DNA of 50,598 nucleotides from NCBI GenBank assembly GCA_964612925.1, contig CAZTFU010000011.1:1-50598 (forward strand), read 5' to 3'. Position 1 is the first letter of the stretch; every line of letters starts with the position of its first letter. Below the pieces are notes generated by a model that saw only the letters and a program-made list of their open reading frames with translations, was not told the DNA's origin and searched no databases. The stretch comes from Phil1 sp964612925 (GTDB lineage Bacteria > Bacillota > Clostridia > Christensenellales > CAG-138). Shown here piece by piece: positions 43,185-50,598 of the stretch. A program made the position numbers and the translations under genes.

Positions 43185-44474
43185 CTAGTATGTAGTGGAT
43201 GGATTTCCATTACTTTCCAAGTATTCGACAAGCATTACCACACAAGCTGTTGCCGATGGAACCATCTTCAAAAAATCATCCTTATGCTGAATCCCGTTTA
43301 AATGTACACGTACATTGCATTTTTCAATATCTTCCCTCTTGATCCAGTATAACTCGTCTCCGTCAGTAATCATTTCATTTGAGTCTGACTTGGGAGATTT
43401 TTTATTTGGACTATTTTTTATTTCATCTATTTCGGGTTTTTTCATGGAAGTTCTGGCATAAAACAGCAGTTGCGGCTTTCCGCCCTCAAGCATATCTCTA
43501 TACGCTGCGATAATTGTAATCTTTTCATCGTATTGAGAGGTAATAAGTCTATTCTCTGCAATCCCGAGTTCATCATTTATTTCTTCTATAATTCCATCTA
43601 TCAATCCTTCTTTTGTAAAAAAAGATTGGTTATTAAGTGCATATTTTGTTTTCAAGCTGGCACCAATACTATTCCCAAAGGTTTTCTTTCCAATCGAGAT
43701 ATTGCTCTTTCGTTTAACAAATATAATTTCACCGTCGGAGCTTTCTACAAAGCCATTGATTCCTAAATGATTGGACAATAATGAGTTTTTCAGAGGGCGA
43801 ACCATTGGACCACATTCTAACAGCTTTCGAACTGAAATCCCTTTTTCAAACTCATAATCCATGGCTCTATTTGTTACCAACGAATCATAATAGCTGGTTC
43901 GACCTGTAACTACTTTAAATGAGTCGGTGTCATTGTCCCAATACCAATCATCTACCCGAATATTGACGTTGTTATATACTTTTGATGCTGAATGAGCCCT
44001 AAAAAGCTCCTCATAATGCTTTACTATGGTAGGCGGTAGCTGATATTCATTATCCGGGTGATCATCAATTTCGATTGTTTTTCCCACTAACCAGGCAACG
44101 TGTATAACCGGGAGCGTGATTATAGCCCCATCCACTTTTTTCCAAACCAAATTAGGTTGGTTTTTATATCGGTCCACCAAACTCTGATAATTGTCCGTCA
44201 GTTTTCCGGGGTCTTCCGTATGTTTTAGAATTATAGTTCGTAACAGTCTGATAATTGCTACTAACCCACCTTCTAAAACAATGGCAGAAAAAGTAGAAAA
44301 CTCAATTACGTTGTTAATGTTTTGATCTGATTTTAAGGCAAAAAAGATAATCAATACAGCAATAATGGCAGCCATTGCAATGTACAAAATCTCGCCCTTA
44401 GTAATGAACAGCAAAAACTTAATGACTGTTGGTCGTATATGTTCTAACCACCGGCCATTCACTTTTTTCTGCAT
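43185..44474 (-). CDS. Two-TM protein with diverged Nudix-like domain
   Basis: A 429-residue protein, A/T-rich in base use. Hydrophobic segments lie at about 27-47 and 60-82. The middle (about 90-215) has no family I recognise. Residues 238-345 look like a Nudix fold: strands with GFVESSDGEIIFVKRK, then a helix in which E289, E298, D301, E302, G304 stand at Nudix-box positions, but the first Gly is Gln283 and the Arg is Glu297. It may be a catalytically altered Nudix protein at the membrane. GGGGGA precedes the ATG. It is downstream of two other island genes on the same strand. Confidence 0.75.
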   Translation of the reverse strand: MQKKVNGRWLEHIRPTVIKFLLFITKGEILYIAMAAIIAVLIIFFALKSDQNINNVIEFSTFSAIVLEGGLVAIIRLLRTIILKHTEDPGKLTDNYQSLVDRYKNQPNLVWKKVDGAIITLPVIHVAWLVGKTIEIDDHPDNEYQLPPTIVKHYEELFRAHSASKVYNNVNIRVDDWYWDNDTDSFKVVTGRTSYYDSLVTNRAMDYEFEKGISVRKLLECGPMVRPLKNSLLSNHLGINGFVESSDGEIIFVKRKSNISIGKKTFGNSIGASLKTKYALNNQSFFTKEGLIDGIIEEINDELGIAENRLITSQYDEKITIIAAYRDMLEGGKPQLLFYARTSMKKPEIDEIKNSPNKKSPKSDSNEMITDGDELYWIKREDIEKCNVRVHLNGIQHKDDFLKMVPSATACVVMLVEYLESNGNPSTTY

Positions 44475-44599
44475 ATACTCATCCCCCTACCCTATTGTGG
44501 TTGATAATATGTTCCGGTTTATATGAAGGCATGCATTTTAACCTATGCTTTGATCAGATAGTTCCTGAGAAATTTATTGCACAGAAGTAAAACATGCTT

Positions 44600-45022
44600 T
44601 CAACCCCGAATTCCCATAAATAACATCAAAAGCGCTGTGGCAGCTGCTCCGCCTTCCGGGCCACTGTAAAACCCGACTAAGCCTTCGCTAAAGATACAAC
44701 CGTCAGGCCTATAGATACATCCGTTTCTATATTCTCCTCTAATCCCACGCGTGTACTTTGTTCTCCACGTTGCAGTCCTTGGAATGGAATCTCTATGACC
44801 CAAATAGATGTGACCCCTACTATCGTCATAAGATCCCCTTAAGATATGTATCTCTTTACCAATATCATTAATTTCGCAAGAATAAACCTCCCCGGTTGTA
44901 GTTTTATAGGTTCCAATTTTAGTCTTGTTCTCGCCATATCCACGGTAAATAACTCCGTCTTTGCAAACACCAACTTTCCTTTCTGTACCGAATAATCCTT
45001 TTTTGTAGATAACAGTAGTCAT
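44600..45022 (-). CDS. Hypothetical strand-rich protein
   Basis: A 140-residue protein not recognised. Short repeats of a strand-Gly pattern (GVCKDGVIYRG, IGTYKTTTGEVYSCE, GYGENKTK, GHIYLGHRD, RNGCIYRPDGCIFSEG) suggest a beta-sandwich or beta-propeller-like blade fold with aromatic strands. The last 15 residues are hydrophobic, ending MGIRG, and could insert in a membrane. AAGGAG at its start lies at the end of the upstream CFI-box gene, so both are one transcript. Confidence 0.7.
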   Translation of the reverse strand: MTTVIYKKGLFGTERKVGVCKDGVIYRGYGENKTKIGTYKTTTGEVYSCEINDIGKEIHILRGSYDDSRGHIYLGHRDSIPRTATWRTKYTRGIRGEYRNGCIYRPDGCIFSEGLVGFYSGPEGGAAATALLMLFMGIRG

Positions 45023-45050
45023 AATATTCTTTCTCCTTAGATACTCTTTA

Positions 45051-45509
45051 TTAGAGATATTGAATCTGAAGCTTTTTAGTGTAATTCTTATATGCGGTAT
45101 ATGCTTCTTCGTTTTTGCCTGACTCGATCATTTCTACGCAGGGAATAACCAGTTCCGAATAGAGTCGGTCGAAAATCTCTTTTGCATTAGGAAGCGATTT
45201 GATCTTCTCTACAATAACGGGCGCGGTATGATAGTATTCGCAGATATCTGCTGTACCGGTCGATGTGGTGCGCATATATCCGTCGCGAAAGTTGCGAAGG
45301 ACGGTCAACTCGCGGCAGTCGTCGGGCAATCCCTTTGCCTCAACACAGGCAGAAGTGAGATAACATCCGCCCGAATCTTTCTGCTTATAGATCGGACAGT
45401 CGGAGTAATCATAATTTCTACAATATTTCCAGTAGATGTCTTCATTGACGTCTTTTCCCGTTTTTCTGCATGCATGGTAGGTATCCCACCAGTAGTAAGG
45501 GCAACTCAT
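45051..45509 (-). CDS. CFI-box-like cysteine protein
   Basis: A 152-residue protein. The N-terminal part has cysteines 3, 14, 30 and 38 (the last pair in WKYCRNYDYSDCPIYK), which could bind zinc. From residue 49 on, GGCYLTSAC then LRNFRD and YYHTAPVIVEKI follow the layout of the CFI-box C-terminal domain (CFIATA, LR-FRD, YY-SP), so this is a divergent member. The function of that domain is unknown. The start at 45509 was chosen for AAGGAG eight bases upstream; a longer open frame has none. Confidence 0.8.
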   Translation of the reverse strand: MSCPYYWWDTYHACRKTGKDVNEDIYWKYCRNYDYSDCPIYKQKDSGGCYLTSACVEAKGLPDDCRELTVLRNFRDGYMRTTSTGTADICEYYHTAPVIVEKIKSLPNAKEIFDRLYSELVIPCVEMIESGKNEEAYTAYKNYTKKLQIQYL

Positions 45510-45965
45510 GTTTTTTCTCCTTTTCATTTGTGCTTTAATAATTGAAACTATTGGGCAAGTTCCTTTTATTTTGATGCCCAGAAGTTTCATGTAACATTAT
45601 TATGGTCTAGCCGTGTCCGTCACGTTTCACTTATGTCATATTTTGCATCTTTAATGTAATATTTTGTATTTTCAGGGTTATAATACATATAGGACAACAG
45701 TGGAATAGTGAAATATGAGAGCTAATACGGTATAGTTGAATGGGATAAGGACAACACAAAAGAAACTAAAACTTCATGAACATTGTAATGCAAGGACAAT
45801 AGAGGCGCCAAAAACCTTTGATCTTTGATGGGGGGGATTGTGAGGTTGTGTGCCGTGTCTTTTACAATTCCTCAGTTTACTTCACTTACAGCTCCGCCGA
45901 CACCCCTCACCTCATCACCTCTAACCCCCACCGGAGAGAACTGATTTTTCATTTCACGCCGTTAC
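45510..45965. other. A/T-rich non-coding region
   Basis: About 450 bases between the CFI-box gene and the terminator of the ribosomal operon. No gene is visible. A plus-strand TATAAT is present near 45685 but has no good -35 and leads nowhere. The promoter for the leftward island genes should lie here, but I cannot point to it. Confidence 0.4.
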
Positions 45966-46000
45966 AACAAAAAAGCCCGAAGCTTTACAGCTTCGGGCTT
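45966..46000 (-). terminator. Terminator of the ribosomal protein operon after rplL
   Basis: A perfect 11-bp stem (45973-45983 with 45990-46000), six-base loop, followed on the minus strand by TTTTTTGTT. It is strong and ends rplL transcription before any rpoB. Confidence 0.9.
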
Positions 46001-46017
46001 GGTGTAGACAAATATAA

Positions 46018-46386
46018 TTATTTGACTTCGATGGTTGCGCCGACTTCCTTGAACGCGGCAACGATCTTGTCGCACTCTTCCTTGGGAAGGCCTTCCTTGA
46101 TGGGCTTGGGAGCGTTGTCTACCAGGTCCTTGGCTTCCTTCAGGCCGAGACCGGTCAGTTCGCGGACGGTCTTGATAACCTTGATCTTTTCGGGGCCGAC
46201 TTCCTTCAGTATGCAGTCGAACTCGGTCTTTTCTTCAACTTCGGCGGCGGGACCGGCGGCGGGGCCTGCAACGGCAACGGCGGCGGTGGCGGATACGCCA
46301 AATTCTTCTTCAAGAGCTTTTACCAGGTCGGCCAGCTCAAGAACGGTCATAGCTTTGATATCAGCAATAAGCTGCTCTTTATTCAT
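46018..46386 (-). CDS. rplL: 50S ribosomal protein L7/L12
   Basis: A 122-residue acidic stalk protein. The N-terminal dimer domain (1-32), an Ala/Gly/Pro hinge (36-52) and the globular C-terminal domain with EKTEFDCILKEVGPEKIKVIKTVRELTGLGLKEAKDLVDNAP (interrupted here for length, about 53-95) are complete. It recruits translation GTPases. GGAGG precedes the ATG; it follows rplJ after 46 bases. Confidence 0.97.
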   Translation of the reverse strand: MNKEQLIADIKAMTVLELADLVKALEEEFGVSATAAVAVAGPAAGPAAEVEEKTEFDCILKEVGPEKIKVIKTVRELTGLGLKEAKDLVDNAPKPIKEGLPKEECDKIVAAFKEVGATIEVK

Positions 46387-46432
46387 TATCTTGTTCCTCC
46401 TGTTTTAATTTGGTTTGTACTGTTTTGTTTGA

Positions 46433-46963
46433 TTATTCTGCTGCTTCTGCCGGTGCTTCGGCGGAGCCGCCCTTCTGTTCCAGAATCTGGCCCAGTGCAA
46501 CGGCCAGCTTGGATACGGGGCTCATCATGCTGCCAAGCAGCCTTGCGATAAGCTGATCCCTGCTGGGCAGATCGGCCAAGGTGTTCATGCCGGCTGCGTC
46601 TGTTACTACGCCGTTTATGATACCGCCCTTGATCTCACACTTCTTCAGCTTCTTTACGGTGTCCTTCAGTATGCGTGCGGGTGCAACCGCATCTTCATAA
46701 CCGAATGCGAAAGCGGAAGGTCCTTTCAGGTAATTGTGGAAACTGTCATCCAGTCCGTTTGCCTGTGCGGCGCGGTTGACTATGTGGTTCTTCAGAACAA
46801 CGTATTCAACGCCGGCCTTACGCATTTCACTGCGCAGATTGGTCACTTCTTCAACGGTCAGTCCACGGTAGTCAAAAACCACTACGGACTGGGCCTTGTT
46901 GAGCTTTTCGCGGATCTCTTCGACCTGCTTAGCCTTTACCTCGATATTTGCGGGGTTTGCCAT
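46433..46963 (-). CDS. rplJ: 50S ribosomal protein L10
   Basis: A 176-residue protein that anchors L7/L12 dimers to the ribosome. VVFDYRGLTVEEVTNLR and VEYVVLKNHIVNRAAQ are typical; the C-terminal helix with SKLAVALGQILEQKGGS binds L7/L12. The start at 46963 follows AGGAGGTG; the open frame upstream covers the L10 leader. Synthesis should be controlled by the L10(L12)4 complex binding that leader. Confidence 0.96.
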   Translation of the reverse strand: MANPANIEVKAKQVEEIREKLNKAQSVVVFDYRGLTVEEVTNLRSEMRKAGVEYVVLKNHIVNRAAQANGLDDSFHNYLKGPSAFAFGYEDAVAPARILKDTVKKLKKCEIKGGIINGVVTDAAGMNTLADLPSRDQLIARLLGSMMSPVSKLAVALGQILEQKGGSAEAPAEAAE

Positions 46964-46980
46964 TGGTTTCACCTCCTTAC

Positions 46981-47013
46981 AAAATAAAAAATCCTTTGCC
47001 CAAGACAAAGGAT
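46981..47013 (-). terminator. Attenuator hairpin in the rplJ leader
   Basis: On the minus strand a perfect 8-bp stem (47006-47013 with 46991-46998), seven-base loop, then TTTTTTATTTT. It lies between the L10-binding part and the rplJ ribosome site, so it can act as a regulated terminator. Confidence 0.8.
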
Positions 47014-47125
47014 GAAAGCTCGCCAAAATAAAGCTTGCTACTCACCTCGGCAGGGAATTAAGTCTTTTTTAGGTAAGACACCTGCTGTCTTTGGCTTGTA
47101 TTTGATATCCACGGGGCAGTATACT
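47014..47125 (-). ncRNA. Ribosomal protein L10 leader
   Basis: The minus strand reads CCAAAGACAGCAGGTG, then after a short stem CCCTGCCGAGGTGAG: the conserved halves of the L10 leader (Rfam L10_leader) that the L10-L12 complex binds. It lies between rplA and rplJ, the usual place. Confidence 0.88.
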
Positions 47126-47212
47126 ATACCGCCCCGCGATTGTCAACGGATTTTTGGAAACTTTTCGGCTTTTTTGCCGTGTTTCCCGCCCTGCGCCGTT
47201 AGGCTTGGGGCA

Positions 47213-47902
47213 TTAGAACTTCATGCTGTTGAACTTGACGCCGGGGCCCATGGTGGTTGAAAGCACCAGGCTCTTTATGTAGGTACCCTTGGCGGCTGCG
47301 GGCTTGGCCTTTATGACCGCATCCATAAGGGTGCTCAGGTTCTCCATCAGCTTATCGGTACCGAAGGATACCTTACCGACGGGAACGTGAACGATAGAGG
47401 TCTTGTCAACACGATATTCGACCTTACCGGCTTTGATATCGTTTATGGCCTTTGCCACGTCCATGGTAACGGTGCCGCTCTTGGGGTTAGGCATCAAGCC
47501 CTTGGGTCCCAATATACGAGCTATACGGCCAATGGTGCCCATCATGTCCGGAGTAGCTACGCAAACGTCGAATCCAAACCAGTTTTCGGTCTGGATCTTC
47601 TTTACCATATCGTCATCGCCAACGAAATCCGCGCCGGCAGCTTCGGCTTCCTTAGCCTTGTCGCCCTTGGCGAAAACCAACACGCGAACGGTCTTGCCGG
47701 TACCGTGGGGCAGAACGACCGCACCACGAACCTGCTGGTCTGCGTGACGGGGGTCAACGCCCAGACGGATGGAAGCTTCAACGGTCTCGTCAAACTTGGC
47801 CTTTGCGGTGGAAAGTACCGCTTCAATGCCTTCGCGGGGGTCGTAAAGCTTCTGCTTTTCGATCAGCTTTATGCTGTCTTGATACTTTTTGCCATGCTTC
47901 AT
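47213..47902 (-). CDS. rplA: 50S ribosomal protein L1
   Basis: A 229-residue protein of the L1 stalk that guides deacylated tRNA out of the E site. GKKYQDSIKLI, LGVDPRHADQQVRGAVVLPHGTGK, ARILGPKGLMPNPKSGTV and the final STTMGPGVKFN are diagnostic. It follows rplK; its ribosome site AGGAAGG lies before the ATG. Confidence 0.97.
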   Translation of the reverse strand: MKHGKKYQDSIKLIEKQKLYDPREGIEAVLSTAKAKFDETVEASIRLGVDPRHADQQVRGAVVLPHGTGKTVRVLVFAKGDKAKEAEAAGADFVGDDDMVKKIQTENWFGFDVCVATPDMMGTIGRIARILGPKGLMPNPKSGTVTMDVAKAINDIKAGKVEYRVDKTSIVHVPVGKVSFGTDKLMENLSTLMDAVIKAKPAAAKGTYIKSLVLSTTMGPGVKFNSMKF

Positions 47903-47963
47903 AATCTATTTTCCTTCCTGTGGTAATAACGGCTTATGCCTCCCACATCTCCTTTAGGCTTGT

Positions 47964-48389
47964 TCAGTCCTCAACCGTGATACCCATGCTGCGCGCAGTA
48001 CCGGCTACCATGCTCATGGCGGCTTCTATGCTGGCGGCGTTAAGGTCGGGCATCTTGATGGTGGCGATCTCCCTTACCTGATCCTGCGTAAGCTTAGCTA
48101 CCTTCTGGGTGTTGGGGCGGCCGGAAGCGGACTGCAGGCCGCAAGCCTTCTTTATAAGAACGGCCGCGGGGGGAGTCTTGGTCACAAAGGTGTAGGAACG
48201 GTCCTGATACACCGTAATGACTACAGGGATTATCATACCGGCGTCCTTAGCGGTGCGCTCGTTGAACTCCTTACAGAAGCCCATTATGTTCAGCTGATGC
48301 TGACCGAGTGCAGGACCTACCGGTGGTGCCGGAGTTGCTTTGCCGGCGGGGATCTGAAGCTTCACAAAGCCTGTGATCTTCTTTGCCAT
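47964..48389 (-). CDS. rplK: 50S ribosomal protein L11
   Basis: A 141-residue protein of the GTPase centre. The N-terminal thiostrepton-site domain has VKLQIPAGKATPAPPVGPALGQ and the C-terminal rRNA-binding domain TQDQVREIATIKMPDLNA. AGGAGG precedes the ATG. The 150 bases between nusG and rplK contain GC-rich hairpins that may form a leader, not further resolved. Confidence 0.97.
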   Translation of the reverse strand: MAKKITGFVKLQIPAGKATPAPPVGPALGQHQLNIMGFCKEFNERTAKDAGMIIPVVITVYQDRSYTFVTKTPPAAVLIKKACGLQSASGRPNTQKVAKLTQDQVREIATIKMPDLNAASIEAAMSMVAGTARSMGITVED

Positions 48390-48541
48390 TTGAATTTCCT
48401 CCTAAAAATAATGTGGTGCGAGCGGCCTTTCCCGACCCGAAGGCAGGCGGCCTCCCACTTTATGCAATCTCCCATATCGGGGGGCGCATAATCAGCTCAA
48501 AGCGCGCAGGGAAGCATTCCCCACGCCCTATATGCCCTTTA

Positions 48542-49060
48542 TCAGAGCTTTTGCACCTGGATGTAATCCAGCTCAACCGGAGTATCGCGGTTGAATATCG
48601 AAACGGTAAGCTTGACCTTCTGCCGTTCGGGGTCGAGTGCCTCGACCGTGCCGATGAAGTTTTCAAGCGGCCCGCTTATCACGCGCACGCTTTCGCCGAT
48701 GCTGAGATCAAGCTCGATGGGAATGTATTCCACGCCAAGCTTTGTAACTTCTTCATCGGTAAGCGGCACGGGCTTACTTCCCGGTCCGACAAAGCCTGTC
48801 ACGCCGCGGGTGTTACGCACTATGTACCAGGTCTTATCGTTCATGATCATTTTGATCATAACATAACCGGGCAGCGTTTTGCGGGTAACGACCTTGCGTT
48901 TGCCGTCCTTCATCTCCACCACTTCTTCGGTGGGATAGCTTACTTCAAGTATCATATCCTGAAGTCCGCGGTTTTCTACCGTTTTTTCAAGATCTTCCTT
49001 GACCTTATTTTCATAGCCCGAATAGGTATGGGCAACGTACCACCTGGCTTCTTCGGCCAT
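48542..49060 (-). CDS. nusG: Transcription elongation/antitermination factor NusG
   Basis: A 172-residue protein that binds RNA polymerase and couples transcription to translation. The NGN domain starts RWYVAHTYSGYENKVKEDLEK and the KOW domain is ESVRVISGPLENFIGTVEALDPERQKVKL (parts, about 115-145). The start at 49060 was set because GGGGGAG lies eight bases before; an ATG eight codons upstream overlaps secE. Confidence 0.96.
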   Translation of the reverse strand: MAEEARWYVAHTYSGYENKVKEDLEKTVENRGLQDMILEVSYPTEEVVEMKDGKRKVVTRKTLPGYVMIKMIMNDKTWYIVRNTRGVTGFVGPGSKPVPLTDEEVTKLGVEYIPIELDLSIGESVRVISGPLENFIGTVEALDPERQKVKLTVSIFNRDTPVELDYIQVQKL

Positions 49061-49080
49061 GATAGCTGCTCCCCCTAAAA

Positions 49081-49380
49081 TCACATCAGGCGCAGACCTT
49101 CCGCAAGAGCGGAACTGTCGCTGCCGATGTTACCTGCAACGTTACCGAGAAGGGTGAAGCCTTGACCGAACAGGAAGTCGAGCACACCTATCACGACCGC
49201 GAAGAGCACTATGAACGCGAGCACGGTCGCGGTGTACTTGGCAAGATCCTTGGCGGAGGGCCAAGTGACCTTCTTCAGCTCACCGATAACGTCCTTGATA
49301 TAGCGGCCGAAACGGGCGAACAGGCCGGGCTTCTTTTCCTTTTTATCCTTCTTAGCTACGGTTTTTACATCGTTTGCCAT
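49081..49380 (-). CDS. secE: Preprotein translocase subunit SecE
   Basis: A 99-residue membrane protein, part of SecYEG. FGRYIKDVIGELKKVTWPSAKDL is the conserved amphipathic helix, followed by one TM helix (about 50-72). The final 25 residues form an extra outer tail beyond the usual 60-70 residue length. GGAGG precedes the ATG. Confidence 0.94.
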   Translation of the reverse strand: MANDVKTVAKKDKKEKKPGLFARFGRYIKDVIGELKKVTWPSAKDLAKYTATVLAFIVLFAVVIGVLDFLFGQGFTLLGNVAGNIGSDSSALAEGLRLM

Positions 49381-49405
49381 TGATATCCTCCTATCCTGTT
49401 GGGGA

Positions 49406-49555
49406 TTACTTGGCTTCCCTATGAATGGTGTGCTTGCGGCAGAAGCGGCAATACTTGGAGAACTCGATCCTGTCGGGGTCGTTCTTCTTGTTCTTGAAGG
49501 TGTTGTAGTTGCGCTGCTTACATTCGGTGCAGGCCAAGGTGACTTTAACGCGCAT
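49406..49555 (-). CDS. rpmG: 50S ribosomal protein L33, zinc form
   Basis: A 49-residue ribosomal protein beginning MRVKVTLACTECKQRNY. Cysteine pairs 9/12 and 36/39 bind zinc. GAGGAG lies about 11 bases before the ATG. It is the first gene of the rpmG-secE-nusG-rplKAJL operon; the promoter is at 49674-49702. Confidence 0.95.
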   Translation of the reverse strand: MRVKVTLACTECKQRNYNTFKNKKNDPDRIEFSKYCRFCRKHTIHREAK

Positions 49556-49621
49556 AGTAGTTGTTAGCTCCTCTCAGTTTAAGCCGATATCCCCATCGGG
49601 ACGGCGGCAAAGTATCCATTC

Positions 49622-49665
49622 GTTCGGCTGATACCGAACCTAAATAAACCCCCCAATCGGGGGTT
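49622..49665 (-). repeat. Hairpins at the 5' end of the ribosomal operon mRNA
   Basis: AACCCCC/GGGGGTT (49647-49653 with 49659-49665) lies right at the predicted start of transcription, followed by a second small hairpin TTCGG/CCGAA (about 49624-49638). They may protect the 5' end of the message. Confidence 0.5.
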
Positions 49666-49673
49666 GCTTAGAT

Positions 49674-49702
49674 AATTTACCACACCTTGCGCCGCTTGTC
49701 AA
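49674..49702 (-). promoter_or_regulatory. Promoter of the rpmG-rplL operon
   Basis: Minus-strand TTGACA (49697-49702), 17 bases, TAAATT (49674-49679). Confidence 0.75.
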
Positions 49703-49821
49703 CTCAAAAAAGCCTTTTTTTCAGTATTTCTGCGGCATTGCGCTCCTTGGCCGCACCAAGGCACAATATGTTGTGTAGGGTGCGGACAAGCCTTGTTCGA
49801 ACAACGCATCAGGCAATGTAT

Positions 49822-50598
49822 TTATATGAGATTGCTCGGAATAAAACAGTTATCCGCATCAATCGGTATGGGTTCCTCGCACATACAGATGATGCCGCCG
49901 TTTCCACGATTGAGAGAAGCCTTATCAATCACGCTGTATTTCTTGACTTCTCGGCGGTCGGGCGCGGCACTCTTTTTGATTTCCAACGGATGAATCACGT
50001 TGTTTTCCTCAACGAACACATCAATTTCTTTTGCGTTGGAATCACGGAAGTAAGTGATATTTACCTTGGATTTGGCATAAGCGTAGTTCTTTACAAGCTC
50101 CATCACCACATAATTCTCGTAGTAATGACTGCTTGCAGCACCGTTGCGGAGCGTATCTGCCGTAAGCCACATGGAAAGGTAAGCACAGAGTCCTGTATCG
50201 CAGAAATAGAGTTTCGGCGTCTTGCTAAGTCTTTTCAGTTCATTGTTGGAATAAGGAGCAAGCAGATAGACAATGTGAAGTCCCACAAGCACTTTCAGCC
50301 ACTCCTTTGCGGTGCTTGGTGCAACATCAGCGGATTCTGCAAGGGTTGAATAGTTGACCTGTTCCGAAACAAGGGACGCACAACCAACGAGGAACTTACG
50401 GAAACGAACCGTATCGGTGATGCCGCCTGCTTCCGTTACATCGCGCATGAGATAAGTGTCAATGTAGGAATTGAAATACTCCTGCCGAAGCTCATCATCA
50501 ACGCCTTGCACCTGTGGCATACCGCCCTCCCAAATGTGGTTGAATACCTGCACCACATCGTTTTTCGGAAGTTTTCTTTGTCTTGCCTGCAAGGTTGC
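49822..50598 (-). CDS. DUF4143 domain ATPase, C-terminal part (cut by window end)
   Basis: The 3' part of a larger gene whose 5' end is outside the window; the frame is open to the last base. About 258 residues show the DUF4143 region of the AAA_14-DUF4143 proteins: YFNSYIDTYLMRDV, TAKEWLKVLVGLHIVYLLAPY, KLYFCDTGLCAYL, then a PD-(D/E)xK-like nuclease motif with EIDVFVEENNVIHPLEIKKS (Asp and Glu-x-Lys). The AAA ATPase domain with Walker motifs must be upstream. The role of these proteins is unknown; many genomes carry several, sometimes near mobile DNA. Confidence 0.85.
   Translation of the reverse strand, partial: ATLQARQRKLPKNDVVQVFNHIWEGGMPQVQGVDDELRQEYFNSYIDTYLMRDVTEAGGITDTVRFRKFLVGCASLVSEQVNYSTLAESADVAPSTAKEWLKVLVGLHIVYLLAPYSNNELKRLSKTPKLYFCDTGLCAYLSMWLTADTLRNGAASSHYYENYVVMELVKNYAYAKSKVNITYFRDSNAKEIDVFVEENNVIHPLEIKKSAAPDRREVKKYSVIDKASLNRGNGGIICMCEEPIPIDADNCFIPSNLI

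Noticed and set aside
45818..46408. 196-codon plus-strand frame over rplL and its terminator
   Set aside because: rplL on the minus strand is certain; the frame is Ser-rich antisense.
49793..49804. Palindrome TTGTTCGAACAA, considered as an SOS box or a tRNA T-arm
   Set aside because: It lacks the Bacillota LexA pattern (GAAC-N4-GTTC), and no cloverleaf can be drawn around it. It more likely belongs to the hairpins downstream of the DUF4143 gene.
1..50598. tRNA genes, CRISPR arrays, transposases and phage genes
   Set aside because: No cloverleaf-like T-arm with matching acceptor, no spaced direct repeats, and no transposase or integrase protein was found on reading both strands.

Overview
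The window is a chromosomal segment of a Bacillota (Firmicutes) bacterium, most likely a Clostridia member. The grounds are strong Shine-Dalgarno sites before almost every gene, consensus sigma-A promoters, a tryptophan T-box leader, an L10 leader, a YugP-type metallopeptidase, DegV, DUF1015, and separate GluRS and GlnRS genes. The exact lineage cannot be fixed from sequence alone; a gut Clostridia group such as Christensenellales would fit but is a guess.

Layout. 0.3-0.5 kb: small zinc-ribbon protein. 0.9-10.2 kb: a complete peptide-type ABC importer operon (lipoprotein, two permeases, two ATPases, DUF3899 protein) behind an extended -10 promoter. All components except the first permease are much larger than usual because of inserted regions; this is the most unusual thing in the window. 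10.3-13.7 kb: HTH regulator, MTA/SAH nucleosidase, rpmE, an HdeD-like membrane protein and a GntR/FadR regulator. 13.7-19 kb: an ABC exporter divergent from the GntR gene, a hypothetical protein, then NUDIX - DUF1461 membrane protein - tsaD. 19-25.7 kb: acetamidase/formamidase + AlkD-like glycosylase, membrane proteins, DegV, a class C beta-lactamase-like hydrolase, a methyltransferase. 25.7-30.2 kb: gltX, glnS, a ProXp-ala-type deacylase and a nucleoside phosphorylase. 30.5-39.4 kb: a frameshifted PTS-IIC-like gene, a DUF2442-HTH protein with a palindromic operator, yugP-like peptidase, nagA, a Cys-rich protein, carbamate kinase, DUF1015, an AEC transporter, and an acyltransferase fused to a zinc ribbon.

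39.4-42.7 kb: a T-box riboswitch with a readable UGG specifier and a UGGC acceptor bulge controls a three-gene ABC importer (TrpXYZ type), so tryptophan uptake is expected to rise when tRNA-Trp is uncharged. 43.1-45.5 kb: an A/T-richer island of three accessory genes (a two-TM protein with a decayed Nudix-like helix, a strand-rich protein, a CFI-box-like protein). 46-49.7 kb: the operon rpmG-secE-nusG-rplK-rplA-(L10 leader)-rplJ-rplL, read leftward and closed by a strong terminator; rpoB and rpoC do not follow. The right end holds the 3' part of a DUF4143 ATPase gene.

No tRNA, rRNA, CRISPR array, transposase or phage gene was seen.
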